64,000 nucleotides of DNA from assembly GCF_944324995.1 (NCBI RefSeq), contig NZ_CALUYL010000010.1, forward strand, positions 17,942 to 81,941. The letters run 5' to 3'. This DNA is from an uncultured Mailhella sp. GTDB taxonomy: Bacteria; Desulfobacterota; Desulfovibrionia; Desulfovibrionales; Desulfovibrionaceae. Every line of letters starts with the position of its first letter. The first letter of the stretch is position 1. Below, in pieces: positions 8,234 to 15,802 of this stretch. Made by a program: the position numbers and the translations under genes. The notes beneath the pieces were generated by a model. That model worked only from the letters and a program-made list of their open reading frames with translations, was not told the DNA's origin and searched no databases.

Positions 8234-9691
8234 ATGCAGTTGTATAATTCCATGACTCGCCGCAAGGAGAACTTCGAGCCCCGCCAGGCCGGCAGGGTGG
8301 GCATGTATGCCTGCGGCATTACGGCCTATGATCTCAGCCATATCGGCCATGCCCGTTCCGCGGTGGTGTTCGATGTGCTGAATCGCTATCTGCGCTATCT
8401 CGGCTACGACGTGACCTTCGTGCGCAACTTTACCGACGTGGACGACAAAATCATTGCCCGCGCCAACCGCGAAGGCAAGACCAGCGCGGAAATTGCCGAA
8501 ACCTACATTGCCGCCTTCCATGAGGACATGGATCGCCTCAACGTGCGCCGCGCCGACATTGAACCGCGCGCCACCGAATACATCGGCGAGATGCAGAATC
8601 TGATTCAGAAGCTCATCGATGGCGGCCATGCCTACGCCGTGCCCTCGGGCGACGTGTATTTCCGCGTGCGTTCCTTCCCCGGATACGGCAAGCTTTCCGG
8701 CAGGGACGTGGACGAACTGCGCTCCGGGGCCCGCATCGCCATCGGCGAGGAGAAGGAGGATCCGCTGGACTTCGCGCTCTGGAAGGCCGCCAAGCCCGGC
8801 GAACCGTTCTGGGAAAGCCCGTGGGGCAAGGGACGTCCCGGCTGGCATCTGGAATGCTCCGCCATGAGCGAAAAAACGCTGGATCTGCCGCTCGACATTC
8901 ACGGCGGCGGTCAGGATCTTATTTTCCCGCATCATGAAAACGAAATTGCGCAGAGCGAAGCTTCCACGGGCAAGGAACTTGCGCGTTTCTGGGTTCACAA
9001 CGGCTTTGTGCAGATCAATTCCGAAAAGATGTCGAAATCGTTGAACAACTTCAAGACGATTCGCGATATTCTGGAACATCGCCAGCCCGAGACGCTGCGC
9101 TTTTTCCTGCTGGGCAAGCATTATCGCAGCCCCATCGACTTCAGCTTCGAGGGGCTGGACGACGCCGAGCGCGCGCTCAAGCGCGTGTATGAATGCCTGC
9201 GCGACGCCCGCGCCTGGATGCAGCGCGAATCGTGGAAGAAGGGCGAGACTCCCGCTTCCGTGCAGGATGAGTTCGACATGCTGAAGAAGGGCTTTTTCGA
9301 CGCCATGGACGACGATCTGAACACGGCCGGAGCTCTCGGCCATGTGTTCGGCATGATTCGTCTGATGAACCGCATTCTCGAAGACAAGGGCCTGCGCAAC
9401 AAGGAAGGCATACGGGATCTTCTGGGCAGCTTCATTGAGCTTGCCGGCGTGTGGTCCGATGTGCTCGGCGTGTTCGGCGCAGAGCCGACGGCGTTTCTGG
9501 AGGAGCTGCGCAATACCCGCGCGGAGCGCCTCGGCATTGACGTGAACAAGGTTGTGGAACTGATGGCGGAACGCGCCGAAGCCCGCGCCGCCAAGGATTT
9601 TGCCAGATCCGACGCCACCCGCGACGCGCTTGCGGCCATGGGCGTCGAAGTGCGCGATACGCCCTCGGGCGCGGTGTGGGATATCGCCTGA
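8234..9691 (+). CDS. cysS: Cysteine--tRNA ligase
   Basis: The 485-residue class I synthetase charges tRNA-Cys. It has MYACGITAYD, the zinc Cys and start of the active site (near residue 25), and HIGHARS near residue 36. FVRNFTDVDDKII follows. WHLECSAMS (near residue 205) and FPHHENEIAQ supply the other zinc ligands. KMSKSLNN near residue 265 is the second class signature. The length is normal. GGGAG precedes the ATG by about 8 bases. The M48 protease gene follows after 26 bases on the same strand, so cysS, the protease and hslV may form one operon. Confidence 0.97.
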   Translation: MQLYNSMTRRKENFEPRQAGRVGMYACGITAYDLSHIGHARSAVVFDVLNRYLRYLGYDVTFVRNFTDVDDKIIARANREGKTSAEIAETYIAAFHEDMDRLNVRRADIEPRATEYIGEMQNLIQKLIDGGHAYAVPSGDVYFRVRSFPGYGKLSGRDVDELRSGARIAIGEEKEDPLDFALWKAAKPGEPFWESPWGKGRPGWHLECSAMSEKTLDLPLDIHGGGQDLIFPHHENEIAQSEASTGKELARFWVHNGFVQINSEKMSKSLNNFKTIRDILEHRQPETLRFFLLGKHYRSPIDFSFEGLDDAERALKRVYECLRDARAWMQRESWKKGETPASVQDEFDMLKKGFFDAMDDDLNTAGALGHVFGMIRLMNRILEDKGLRNKEGIRDLLGSFIELAGVWSDVLGVFGAEPTAFLEELRNTRAERLGIDVNKVVELMAERAEARAAKDFARSDATRDALAAMGVEVRDTPSGAVWDIA

Positions 9692-9717
9692 CAGGCCGGA
9701 AGGCCGGGAAAACAGGA

Positions 9718-11133
9718 ATGCGACTACGTTCCGTGATGGCCGCAGTTTGCATGGTCGGCGTTCTGTTTGCGCCGATGCGGGCGGATGCGGCGCTTTTTGG
9801 AGACTTCACGCTTCAGGATGAGATGAAGATGGGCCGGGAATTCGAGGTGCTGGTCAAATCGACCATGCCCATCATTGAAGACCCGGTGGTGCATGACTAC
9901 GTGCAGAGCGTTGTTGACCGCATAGTCAAAACGCTGCCTCCGCAGCCGTACAAGTTTCCGACCAATGTCGTGCTGCACAATTCGCTGAACGCCTTTGCCG
10001 CTCCCGGCGGTTTTGTGTTCGTGTTTTCGGGGCTCATCATGCACCTGAGGCACGAATCCGAACTTGCCGGGGTGCTTTCCCACGAAATAGCCCACGTCAC
10101 GCAGCGCCACATTGCTGGACGCATGGAGCGGGGAAGGGTGATTTCCCTGACCTCGCTTCTCGGCGTGGTGGCGGGCGTGGCGGCCGGTCTTGCCGGCGGC
10201 GGAAGCGCGGGCGGCGCGGCCATGATGGGAAGCATGGCTGCGGGCGGTGCGGCCATGCTGAACTACAGCCGCTTGGACGAAGACGATGCCGACCGTTTCG
10301 GCATCAAGTATCTGGTGGACGCCGGATACAATCCGAAGGGGCTCGGCGGAGCCTTTGAAGTGCTGAAGTCGCAGGACTGGGGCGGCGGTTCCGCGGTGCC
10401 CACGTATCTTTCCACGCATCCCGATCTGAATCTGCGTCTTGCCAGACTGCGGGCCGATTTGCAGAGCATGCCCGCCTCTCTCAAGAACCGCAGGGAAGAC
10501 GACGCCAGGTTCCGCCGCGTGCAGGCGCTGCTCTGGGCCCGGCACGGCGACGCGGCCCATGCGGAGCAGATTTTTGCCAAGGGCGGGGACAAGGATCCCG
10601 TCAGCCTGATGGGCAAGGGCATGCTTGCGGCAAGGCAGAACCGCGTGAAGGATGCGGAAGGCTTTTTCAACGCGGCGCTTGCGCTTGCGCCGAACGACGC
10701 GCTCATTCTGCGCGAAGCCGGCATTTTTGAGTACACCAAGGGCGGGGACATAAGCCGCGCCCGGAAATATCTGGAAAAGGCGCTTCGGCTGTATCCCGGC
10801 GATTTCTACGGGCTTTTTTTCTATGCCCGGATTCTCGACGACAGCGGCGACAGAGCGGGAGCGCAGCAGCGTTACCGCGACGTGCTGCGTCACGTGCCGG
10901 AGGACAGCGAAGTGCATACCTATTACGGTCGTTCTCTCGGCGCGGTCGGCAAGCTGAGCGAGGGATATCTGCATCTGGCGTATGCTTCGCTTTACGGCAA
11001 CGATCAGCGCAAGGCCGACAACTGGCTGGAAAAGGCCAAATCGACGGCCCGCACGCCGGAAGAAAAGAAGGCCGTCAAGGATTATGAGAGCAAGGCCGCG
11101 GAACGCGCCAAAATCATGAAAGAAGCCCGATAG
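9718..11133 (+). CDS. Secreted M48 metalloprotease with TPR tail (BepA/YfgC-like)
   Basis: A 471-residue periplasmic protein. Residues 1-24 form a signal peptide ending RADA; the ATG at 9718 (AGGA upstream) is chosen because it starts that peptide cleanly, while the ATG-less extension from 9676 overlaps cysS. The zinc protease motif is H122-E-x-x-H126 in [12 protein letters not shown] Gly/Ala-rich hydrophobic segment covers about residues 140-180, with the third ligand region E-D-x-A-D-R near 190. From about residue 260 onward there are TPR-like helical repeats. BepA-like proteins check assembly of outer-membrane proteins. hslV starts 15 bases downstream. Confidence 0.9.
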   Translation: MRLRSVMAAVCMVGVLFAPMRADAALFGDFTLQDEMKMGREFEVLVKSTMPIIEDPVVHDYVQSVVDRIVKTLPPQPYKFPTNVVLHNSLNAFAAPGGFVFVFSGLIMHLRHESELAGVLSHEIAHVTQRHIAGRMERGRVISLTSLLGVVAGVAAGLAGGGSAGGAAMMGSMAAGGAAMLNYSRLDEDDADRFGIKYLVDAGYNPKGLGGAFEVLKSQDWGGGSAVPTYLSTHPDLNLRLARLRADLQSMPASLKNRREDDARFRRVQALLWARHGDAAHAEQIFAKGGDKDPVSLMGKGMLAARQNRVKDAEGFFNAALALAPNDALILREAGIFEYTKGGDISRARKYLEKALRLYPGDFYGLFFYARILDDSGDRAGAQQRYRDVLRHVPEDSEVHTYYGRSLGAVGKLSEGYLHLAYASLYGNDQRKADNWLEKAKSTARTPEEKKAVKDYESKAAERAKIMKEAR

Positions 11134-11147
11134 GGCAGGAGATTGCG

Positions 11148-11687
11148 ATGGAACTGAGAGGAACGACCATTCTGGCTGTACGTAATGAGCACGGCGTGGC
11201 CATCGGAGGCGACGGACAGGTGACCATGGGGCAGAGCATGGTCATGAAGCACACGGCCAGAAAGGTGCGTCGTCTGTACCGCGGACAGGTGGTGGCGGGC
11301 TTTGCCGGAGCCACGGCCGACGCGTTCACGCTGTTCGAGCGTTTTGAAGCCAAGCTGGAGGAATCGGGCGGCAATCTTCTGCGCGCCGCCGTGGAAATGG
11401 CCAAGGACTGGCGTCAGGACAAGTTTCTCCGCAAGCTGGAAGCGCTGCTTCTGGTGGCCGACGCCGACAGAACGCTTATTCTCACCGGCACGGGCGACGT
11501 CATCGAGCCCGATGACGGCGTTGCGGCCATCGGCTCCGGCGGTCCGTACGCGCTTTCCGCGGCGCGTGCGCTGTTGCGTCACACGTCCATGACGCCTGCG
11601 GAAATCGTGAAGGAATCCATGGCCATCGCGGCGGACATCTGCGTGTTCACCAATACGCACCTGACCATGGAAACCATTGAAAAATAA
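11148..11687 (+). CDS. hslV: ATP-dependent protease peptidase subunit HslV
   Basis: The 179-residue N-terminal-nucleophile peptidase forms the double-hexamer core of the HslVU protease. The sequence GTTILAV holds the catalytic Thr (T6) after a five-residue leader that must be removed, then [10 protein letters not shown] and [14 protein letters not shown], all standard family blocks. [14 protein letters not shown] near the C terminus binds the sodium ion in homologues. AGGAG lies 6 bases before the ATG. The ATPase partner hslU, often adjacent, is not in this window; the next gene is convergent. The partner may be encoded elsewhere. Confidence 0.95.
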   Translation: MELRGTTILAVRNEHGVAIGGDGQVTMGQSMVMKHTARKVRRLYRGQVVAGFAGATADAFTLFERFEAKLEESGGNLLRAAVEMAKDWRQDKFLRKLEALLLVADADRTLILTGTGDVIEPDDGVAAIGSGGPYALSAARALLRHTSMTPAEIVKESMAIAADICVFTNTHLTMETIEK

Positions 11688-11711
11688 TCGACGATTTGTT
11701 TGAACAGGACG

Positions 11712-11747
11712 GGCGGCGGCATGGTTGTGCCGTCGCCTTCGTCGTTT
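11712..11747 (+). terminator. Probable terminator after hslV
   Basis: A 10-bp stem pairs 11712-11721 with 11728-11737 (one G-T pair), followed by a T-containing but imperfect tail ending in TTT. Position just after the hslV stop supports the call. Confidence 0.5.
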
Positions 11748-11999
11748 AAACGCCGAAGATTGTCCGGCGGCAAGAGGCGAAACAGGGGGGGGCGGTACGC
11801 GCGGGCCGTGGCGCTGAAACTCGCGCTCGCTGGTGGAACCGAAAGGGCGGAGGCGTCCGGCGAGGGATGAGGCTGAGCCGGGAGGCGGGAAAGCGGCGTG
11901 CGGAGCCTGCGGCGTTTTGGCAGGGAAGGCCCAAAAGGCGCGCAGGGCGGAGCGTACGCGACGCGGGAACAGGGGGGCGCATGGCGAATGTGTGCGGTC
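11748..11999. other. Spacer between hslV and the convergent HAD gene
   Basis: GC-rich sequence with no start signal or protein-like reading frame that I can support. The hslV terminator is on its left and the HAD terminator on its right. Confidence 0.5.
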
Positions 12000-12025
12000 A
12001 AAAAAAAAGCCCCGTTTCCGAGGCT
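12000..12025 (-). terminator. Terminator of the HAD hydrolase gene
   Basis: Read leftward: AGCCTCG, loop GAAA, CGGGGCT, then nine T (A at 12000-12008 on the given strand). This is a compact intrinsic terminator 18 bases after the HAD stop codon. Confidence 0.88.
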
Positions 12026-12042
12026 TTCAGCATGACGGTCAT

Positions 12043-12729
12043 TCAGACCGATTTTTTTGCAAGCAGACGGGCAAGTTCGTCCACGTCCTTTGCCAGCCAG
12101 CGGGCTCCGGCTTCGGTCAGTTCCTCTGCCGTGCCGAATCCGTAGAGCACGCCGAGCGCAGGAATGCCGTGGGCTGCCGCGCCCAGAACGTCGAATTTTC
12201 TGTCGCCGATCATCAGGCAGTGTTCAACATCGGTCATGCCTAGCTTTTTCATGGCGTAGGCGATGACCAGCTTTTTTTCCACGCGGGTTTCCGCCACGTC
12301 GCCGCCGGCAATGAAGGTGAAGGCGTCGGCCATGCCGAAGCGCTCCAGAATGCGCACGGCAAAGACTTCCGGCTTGGAGGTGGCCAGCACGAGCCTGCGT
12401 CCTTCGTCGCGCCAGAGGTGCAGCAGACGGCTGACGCCGGGATAGGGAATGTTTTCGTACATGCCCTTGTCGGCGTAGTATTCCTGAAAATAAGCGATGG
12501 CCTTATCCGCGCCTCTTCGATCAAAGCCGTAGAAGCGCATGAAGGAGTCGTAGAGCGGCGGCCCGATGAAGGGGTAGAGCTTTTTCGGATCGTCTTCGTG
12601 AATGCCGAAGCGCTCCAGAGCGTACATGACGCCGCGGGTGATGCCTTCCGAGGGATCGGTGAGTGTGCCGTCGAGGTCGAGGAAAAGGCAGGTTGCGTCG
12701 CCGGGGGAATGAAGAGTAGCAGTGTTCAT
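12043..12729 (-). CDS. HAD family phosphatase (phosphoglycolate phosphatase-like)
   Basis: The 228-residue protein has the HAD motifs in order: FLDLDGTLTDP (motif I with nucleophile and acid Asp), LATSKP (motif II), a conserved Lys in EKKLVIAYAMKK (motif III), and MIGDRKFDVLGA (motif IV). A helical cap lies between motifs I and II, as in Gph-type phosphatases that clear 2-phosphoglycolate. Several HAD enzymes share this layout, so the substrate is not certain. The ATG at 12729 is used because upstream codons are not protein-like. It has its own terminator. Confidence 0.85.
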   Translation of the reverse strand: MNTATLHSPGDATCLFLDLDGTLTDPSEGITRGVMYALERFGIHEDDPKKLYPFIGPPLYDSFMRFYGFDRRGADKAIAYFQEYYADKGMYENIPYPGVSRLLHLWRDEGRRLVLATSKPEVFAVRILERFGMADAFTFIAGGDVAETRVEKKLVIAYAMKKLGMTDVEHCLMIGDRKFDVLGAAAHGIPALGVLYGFGTAEELTEAGARWLAKDVDELARLLAKKSV

Positions 12730-13102
12730 GGCAGGGCTGATAGCAGAAGCGCGGCGGAAAGAAAAGCCGTTGACCGGCCCCGGGTGCGGCGGAGGACGAT
12801 CGTTGCGGCCGGAGCTGAGGAAGGGGAAGAGGCCTGGCGGCAGGTGAAACTGACGGCGATCGGAGGCCGTGGCGTTTCTGAGGAAGGCGAGCGGGCGCAG
12901 AGAAAAAGGGATGGGAGTCGTTGTTGAAGCGCAAAAAGGGCAGCCACGAGACGACACCCCGAAGGATGAGACGAAAGCGCTCTTTGCCGCACGGAGAAGT
13001 CTGACGCCTCGGGAAAAAGAGCTCGGAATGACGGGGTGTTCCGTGATGTGGAGAAGGCGCGTGGCCGAAGATGCCGCGGAATGGACGGCCGGACGTCGGC
13101 AG
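12730..13102. other. Gene-free spacer between HAD and zinc-ribbon genes
   Basis: About 370 bases, with promoters for the leftward HAD gene expected here. I see no convincing promoter hexamers, RNA structure or gene. Confidence 0.45.
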
Positions 13103-13519
13103 CTAGGACGCCAGCCAGGCCACCAGCGACCAGCAGCAGAACCAGGAGACGATCTGCAGAATAAGCGGATTGATGGAGCGTCCCATCATGGCCAGCTGGA
13201 TGTTGACGGCAAACGTGATGACCCGGGCGATGCCGGCAAAGACCAGAAAGCCTATGCAGGCCAGCAGGCCGAATTTCAGGCCCATGGCAAAGGCCAGCGC
13301 CAGCGTGATGATGCCCATCTGGCAGGAGGGCAGAAGCTGGCTGCCGTTGGACTGCATGAACACCACGCGCTGATGAAAGCCGCCGTGCGGCTGTTCGCTG
13401 CGGGCATCGTCCACGATCTCGGCATCCACGATTTCACGGGTGCGGATGATGGGCTGGCCGCAGTTGGGGCAGGATTTGCTGTCGTCGGGAATGTTGGCGT
13501 GGCAGTTGGGGCAGTTCAT
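13103..13519 (-). CDS. Zinc-ribbon membrane protein
   Basis: The 138-residue protein starts with a zinc ribbon: MNCPNC at the N terminus and CPNCG near residue 18 form the four-Cys site. Two hydrophobic stretches (about 70-100 and 108-135) are likely membrane helices. A charged linker (residues 25-50) separates the parts. GAGGG lies 8 bases before the ATG. Small zinc-ribbon/transmembrane proteins of this kind are common and their role is unknown. It is not clearly in an operon. Confidence 0.75.
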   Translation of the reverse strand: MNCPNCHANIPDDSKSCPNCGQPIIRTREIVDAEIVDDARSEQPHGGFHQRVVFMQSNGSQLLPSCQMGIITLALAFAMGLKFGLLACIGFLVFAGIARVITFAVNIQLAMMGRSINPLILQIVSWFCCWSLVAWLAS

Positions 13520-13746
13520 GAAAAGAACCCTCGTCTGGATGAAGTGTTGAACACCATGCTGTTAACTCTAATCATCCTGCGAGCGTTGGCAAGGGAAAAG
13601 AGCCGGGGCAACTGTTACAAAGTGTTGAACGGCGCGGGAATCGAGGGGGGGGAGGTTCTTCGGCTGCCTTCGGCGGACGACGGTATTGCAGTGGCCGTGA
13701 TGTTTGGGAGGATTGTCTGTGAAGGGGCGGGGGAAAGTCTGGGCAT

Positions 13747-13783
13747 GAAAAAAGGAGAACGCCCTGCGGGAGGGAATTCTCCT
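13747..13783 (-). terminator. Terminator of the DapF-family racemase gene
   Basis: Read leftward: AAGGAGAA, an inner CCCT/AGGG pairing, then TTCTCCTT and a run of T. It lies 26 bases after the racemase stop. Confidence 0.85.
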
Positions 13784-13808
13784 TGTCGCCTTCTGCAAAA
13801 AGCGTTGT

Positions 13809-14636
13809 TCAAAGAATGCCGGTGAGGTCGGTTTCGCCGCGGGCGGTCATGCGCACCGGGCCGCCCACCCAGACGTCCCATCCGCCGGGGCGGTGTTCCA
13901 GACGCACGGAAAGCGTGCAGCCGGAAGGCTGAACGATGCGGCAGCGCAGCGTGCCGTGCAGGGCGTGAAACGCGATGGCCGAGGCCAGCGTGCCGGAGCC
14001 GCAGGCGCTTTCACGGCAGAGCGAGCCTGTGGCGCGCACCCAGACCACCGGAAAAAGCTCGGCTTCCTGCTCTTCAAAGAGATTCTGTTCGCATTTGAGC
14101 CAGAGATGGCCCACGGCGTCTTCGTCGGCCACATGGCATATCTTGCGCTGATGCTCGCAGAATGCCGGGAGCTCTTCGGGAGAAGGCATGGCCCCTGTCT
14201 GGATGATGTGGGCGATGCCGGGCACGCGGATGAGCGTTGCGTCGTCCATCCGTTCGGGCTCGGGGAGCGACGGCAGGTGCAGACAGGCTTCGGCAAAGGG
14301 AAGAGCGTGTTCCGGGAACGAGACGCGCACGGACACTTCGTCCGGCACGCCGGATACTTCCACGTTGCCGAACATGCCGTCTTCGTCGTGGGCAAGAAGG
14401 CCTTTTTCCGCAAGAAGCACGGCAAAGGAGCGCGTGGCGTTGAGGCAGAATTCTCCGCCCATCATATCCAGTCTCGGCGTTCCTTCAAAGCGCACGTAGC
14501 CCACCTGTTCCGCGCCGAGATGCTGTACGTCCATGACGGCATTGGCCACCGCGGCCCGTTTTTCAGGCGGAACGTCTTCGGCCCGCAGAAGAATGGTGGG
14601 ATTGCCGCCCGGGGTGATTTTCCAGAACGCATGCAT
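13809..14636 (-). CDS. DapF-fold amino acid racemase, CntK (histidine racemase)-like
   Basis: The 275-residue protein has the two-Cys racemase design of the diaminopimelate epimerase fold: Cys64 in GGEFCLNAT and Cys212 in ESACGSGTL. The canonical DapF signatures (GNDFVVID, MCGNGARC) are changed: the N terminus reads KITPGGNPTIL and an AEQVG motif occurs near residue 43. From memory these variants match staphylococcal CntK, which racemises L-histidine for the metallophore staphylopine. I see no nicotianamine-synthase-like or CntM-like gene nearby. The start at 14636 is preferred because AAGG lies nine bases upstream; ATG 14645 abuts the AAGG. It could still be a divergent DapF. Confidence 0.75.
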   Translation of the reverse strand: MHAFWKITPGGNPTILLRAEDVPPEKRAAVANAVMDVQHLGAEQVGYVRFEGTPRLDMMGGEFCLNATRSFAVLLAEKGLLAHDEDGMFGNVEVSGVPDEVSVRVSFPEHALPFAEACLHLPSLPEPERMDDATLIRVPGIAHIIQTGAMPSPEELPAFCEHQRKICHVADEDAVGHLWLKCEQNLFEEQEAELFPVVWVRATGSLCRESACGSGTLASAIAFHALHGTLRCRIVQPSGCTLSVRLEHRPGGWDVWVGGPVRMTARGETDLTGIL

Positions 14637-14770
14637 GGTGTCCATCCTTGTTTTCCGCTGAAGGGAAAAGGCTCAGGGCATCGGTTTGCCTGAAGCCGTT
14701 TCCGAGCGTCTTTGTTGCGCTTCTGTCGGCACGCGCTGTCGGAAAAGCGCCGTCTTCGGAATCGTGTTTG

Positions 14771-14805
14771 AAAAAAGGCCGCCATGCACAACGCGCACGG
14801 CGGCC
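14771..14805 (-). terminator. Terminator of the HesB/IscA gene pair
   Basis: Read leftward: GGCCGCC (14805-14799), inner GTGC/GCAT pairing, GGCGGCC (14783-14777), then six T (A at 14771-14776 on the given strand). Confidence 0.8.
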
Positions 14806-14886
14806 TGAATGTTCACCCGGGAAGAGTATCGGCAAAGTTTCGAGCGTTGTTTTCACGCTCGGTTCCGGTCGATGGTTCCGCTCCCT

Positions 14887-14906
14887 GATCGTTTCATGAA
14901 ACGATC
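14887..14906. repeat. Perfect 20-base palindrome
   Basis: GATCGTTTCATGAAACGATC is identical on both strands. No T-run follows on either side. It sits between the HesB/IscA-like gene end (14941) and its terminator (14805), so it is transcribed. It may be an RNA hairpin or a protein-binding site; another hairpin (CGAGCGT/ACGCTCG) lies at 14841-14861. Confidence 0.5.
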
Positions 14907-14940
14907 TGTTCCGGCGTTTTTCCCGGGACGTTGCTGGGGA

Positions 14941-15279
14941 TTAGTGGTGGCAGCCGCCGCCACAGGTGCCGGTACCGCAGCTGGAGCAGCCGCAGCCTCC
15001 GCCCATGTTGGGCAGGGGAATCTCGGGCGTGACGAGGAAGCCCATGGGACTGGCGTCGATTTTGGCTCCGCCAATCGTGGCCCACAGTTCCTTCGTGGCA
15101 CAGAAGGTGTAGCCGTCCTGCTCGGTGACGAAATCCTGTTCGTTGGGCTCGTCGAGAGCCAGGCCGATGCGGGGACCGCTGCATCCGCCGGGGGCGAGAT
15201 ACAGACGAATGGCAGATTTTTCCTTGTCGGCGAAGAAGGCGTCAAGTTCGGTGCGGGCGCTTTCGGTGAGAGTAAACAC
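14941..15279 (-). CDS. HesB/IscA-like protein, Cys form
   Basis: A 112-residue A-type scaffold-like protein. It has Cys33 in LAPGGCSGPRIGLALDEP and FCATKELW near residue 60, and ends in a Gly/Cys/His-rich tail (CGCSSCGTGTCGGGCHH). IscA/ErpA proteins carry iron or Fe-S clusters through a Cys near residue 35 and a C-terminal Cys pair; the tail here could play that role. It is the downstream member of a two-gene operon with the Sec-containing paralogue (73 bases between them) and shares about half its residues with it. The exact client is unknown. Confidence 0.85.
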   Translation of the reverse strand: MFTLTESARTELDAFFADKEKSAIRLYLAPGGCSGPRIGLALDEPNEQDFVTEQDGYTFCATKELWATIGGAKIDASPMGFLVTPEIPLPNMGGGCGCSSCGTGTCGGGCHH

Positions 15280-15312
15280 TGGGATGCTCCGTTGGGTAAG
15301 GGTGGTTTATAT

Positions 15313-15329
15313 GGGGAGCCATGCTCCCC
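15313..15329 (-). other. Hairpin between the two HesB-like genes
   Basis: GGGGAGC, loop CAT, GCTCCCC: a perfect 7-bp stem 22 bases after the stop of the upstream selenoprotein gene. There is no T-run. It may act as an mRNA processing or stability element between the two cistrons. Confidence 0.45.
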
Positions 15330-15351
15330 GAAACCTCGAAGCGGACGGTGA

Positions 15352-15669
15352 TCAGTGACTGCCGCAGGAGCTGCCGCAGGATCCGCAGCTGCTCCCGCCC
15401 TGAAGCGGAATTTCAGGTTCGACGATGAAGCCCATGTAGCTTACGTCGATTTTTACGCCGCCGATGCGTTCAAGCAGCGAGTTTTCCAGACAGAACGTGA
15501 ATCCGTTGACTTCAAAGGCCTTGTCGTTGTCGGTAGGCTCATCCAGAGCCAGGGCGAGACGGGGGCCGCTTCAGCCGCCGGGGGCCAGGTAAACGCGGAT
15601 GCCGGCCTTGGGCTTGTCGGCGAAGAACGCCTCAAGTTCCTGACGGGCACCATCGGAAAGATTGATCAT
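15352..15669 (-). CDS. HesB/IscA-like selenoprotein (Sec at codon 33)
   Basis: The 106-codon gene reads from ATG (GGAG upstream) to a TGA at 15352-15354, with one internal in-frame TGA at 15571-15573. That codon is number 33 and falls exactly where the adjacent paralogue has Cys33 in the motif APGGCSGPR; here it reads APGG-UGA-SGPR. Protein-like sequence continues without frameshift through FCLENSLLERIGGVKID to a CGSCGSSCGSH tail. A stem-loop with a GG-containing loop follows the UGA. HesB-like selenoproteins are a known bacterial family, so decoding as selenocysteine is the best reading. A gene caller would split or miss this gene. selA/B/C/D are not in the window. Confidence 0.85.
15536..15550 (-). 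promoter_or_regulatory. Candidate bacterial SECIS element
   Basis: Read leftward: GGCTC, loop TGGAT, GAGCC. It begins 20 bases after the in-frame UGA and places a GG in the apical loop about 25 bases from the UGA, inside the spacing used by bacterial SECIS elements. The Cys paralogue has the same stem but loop TCGAC, without GG, so the difference between copies falls in the loop read by SelB. Confidence 0.65.
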
Positions 15670-15698
15670 AGAACTCTCCAGAAAAGTGGTTTTGGGTA

Positions 15699-15727
15699 AA
15701 AATAGGAACGGTTCTTGACTTTGTCAA
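15699..15727 (-). promoter_or_regulatory. Sigma-70-type promoter of the HesB-like pair
   Basis: Read leftward: perfect -35 TTGACA (15727-15722), 17-base spacer, -10 TATTTT (15704-15699), about 30 bases before the ATG at 15669. Confidence 0.65.
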
Positions 15728-15802
15728 TGGACGAAAAACGCATTTCCGCGATTTTGTTCCGCACTCGGCGGCGCAGAACAATCCTCTGTCTGCACGGACG
15801 CG

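Noticed and set aside
15352..15669. Reading the UGA-interrupted HesB-like gene as a pseudogene
   Set aside because: There are no frameshifts, the sole stop is UGA at the conserved Cys codon, flanking protein sequence is well kept, and promoter, ribosome-binding site and SECIS-like loop are present.
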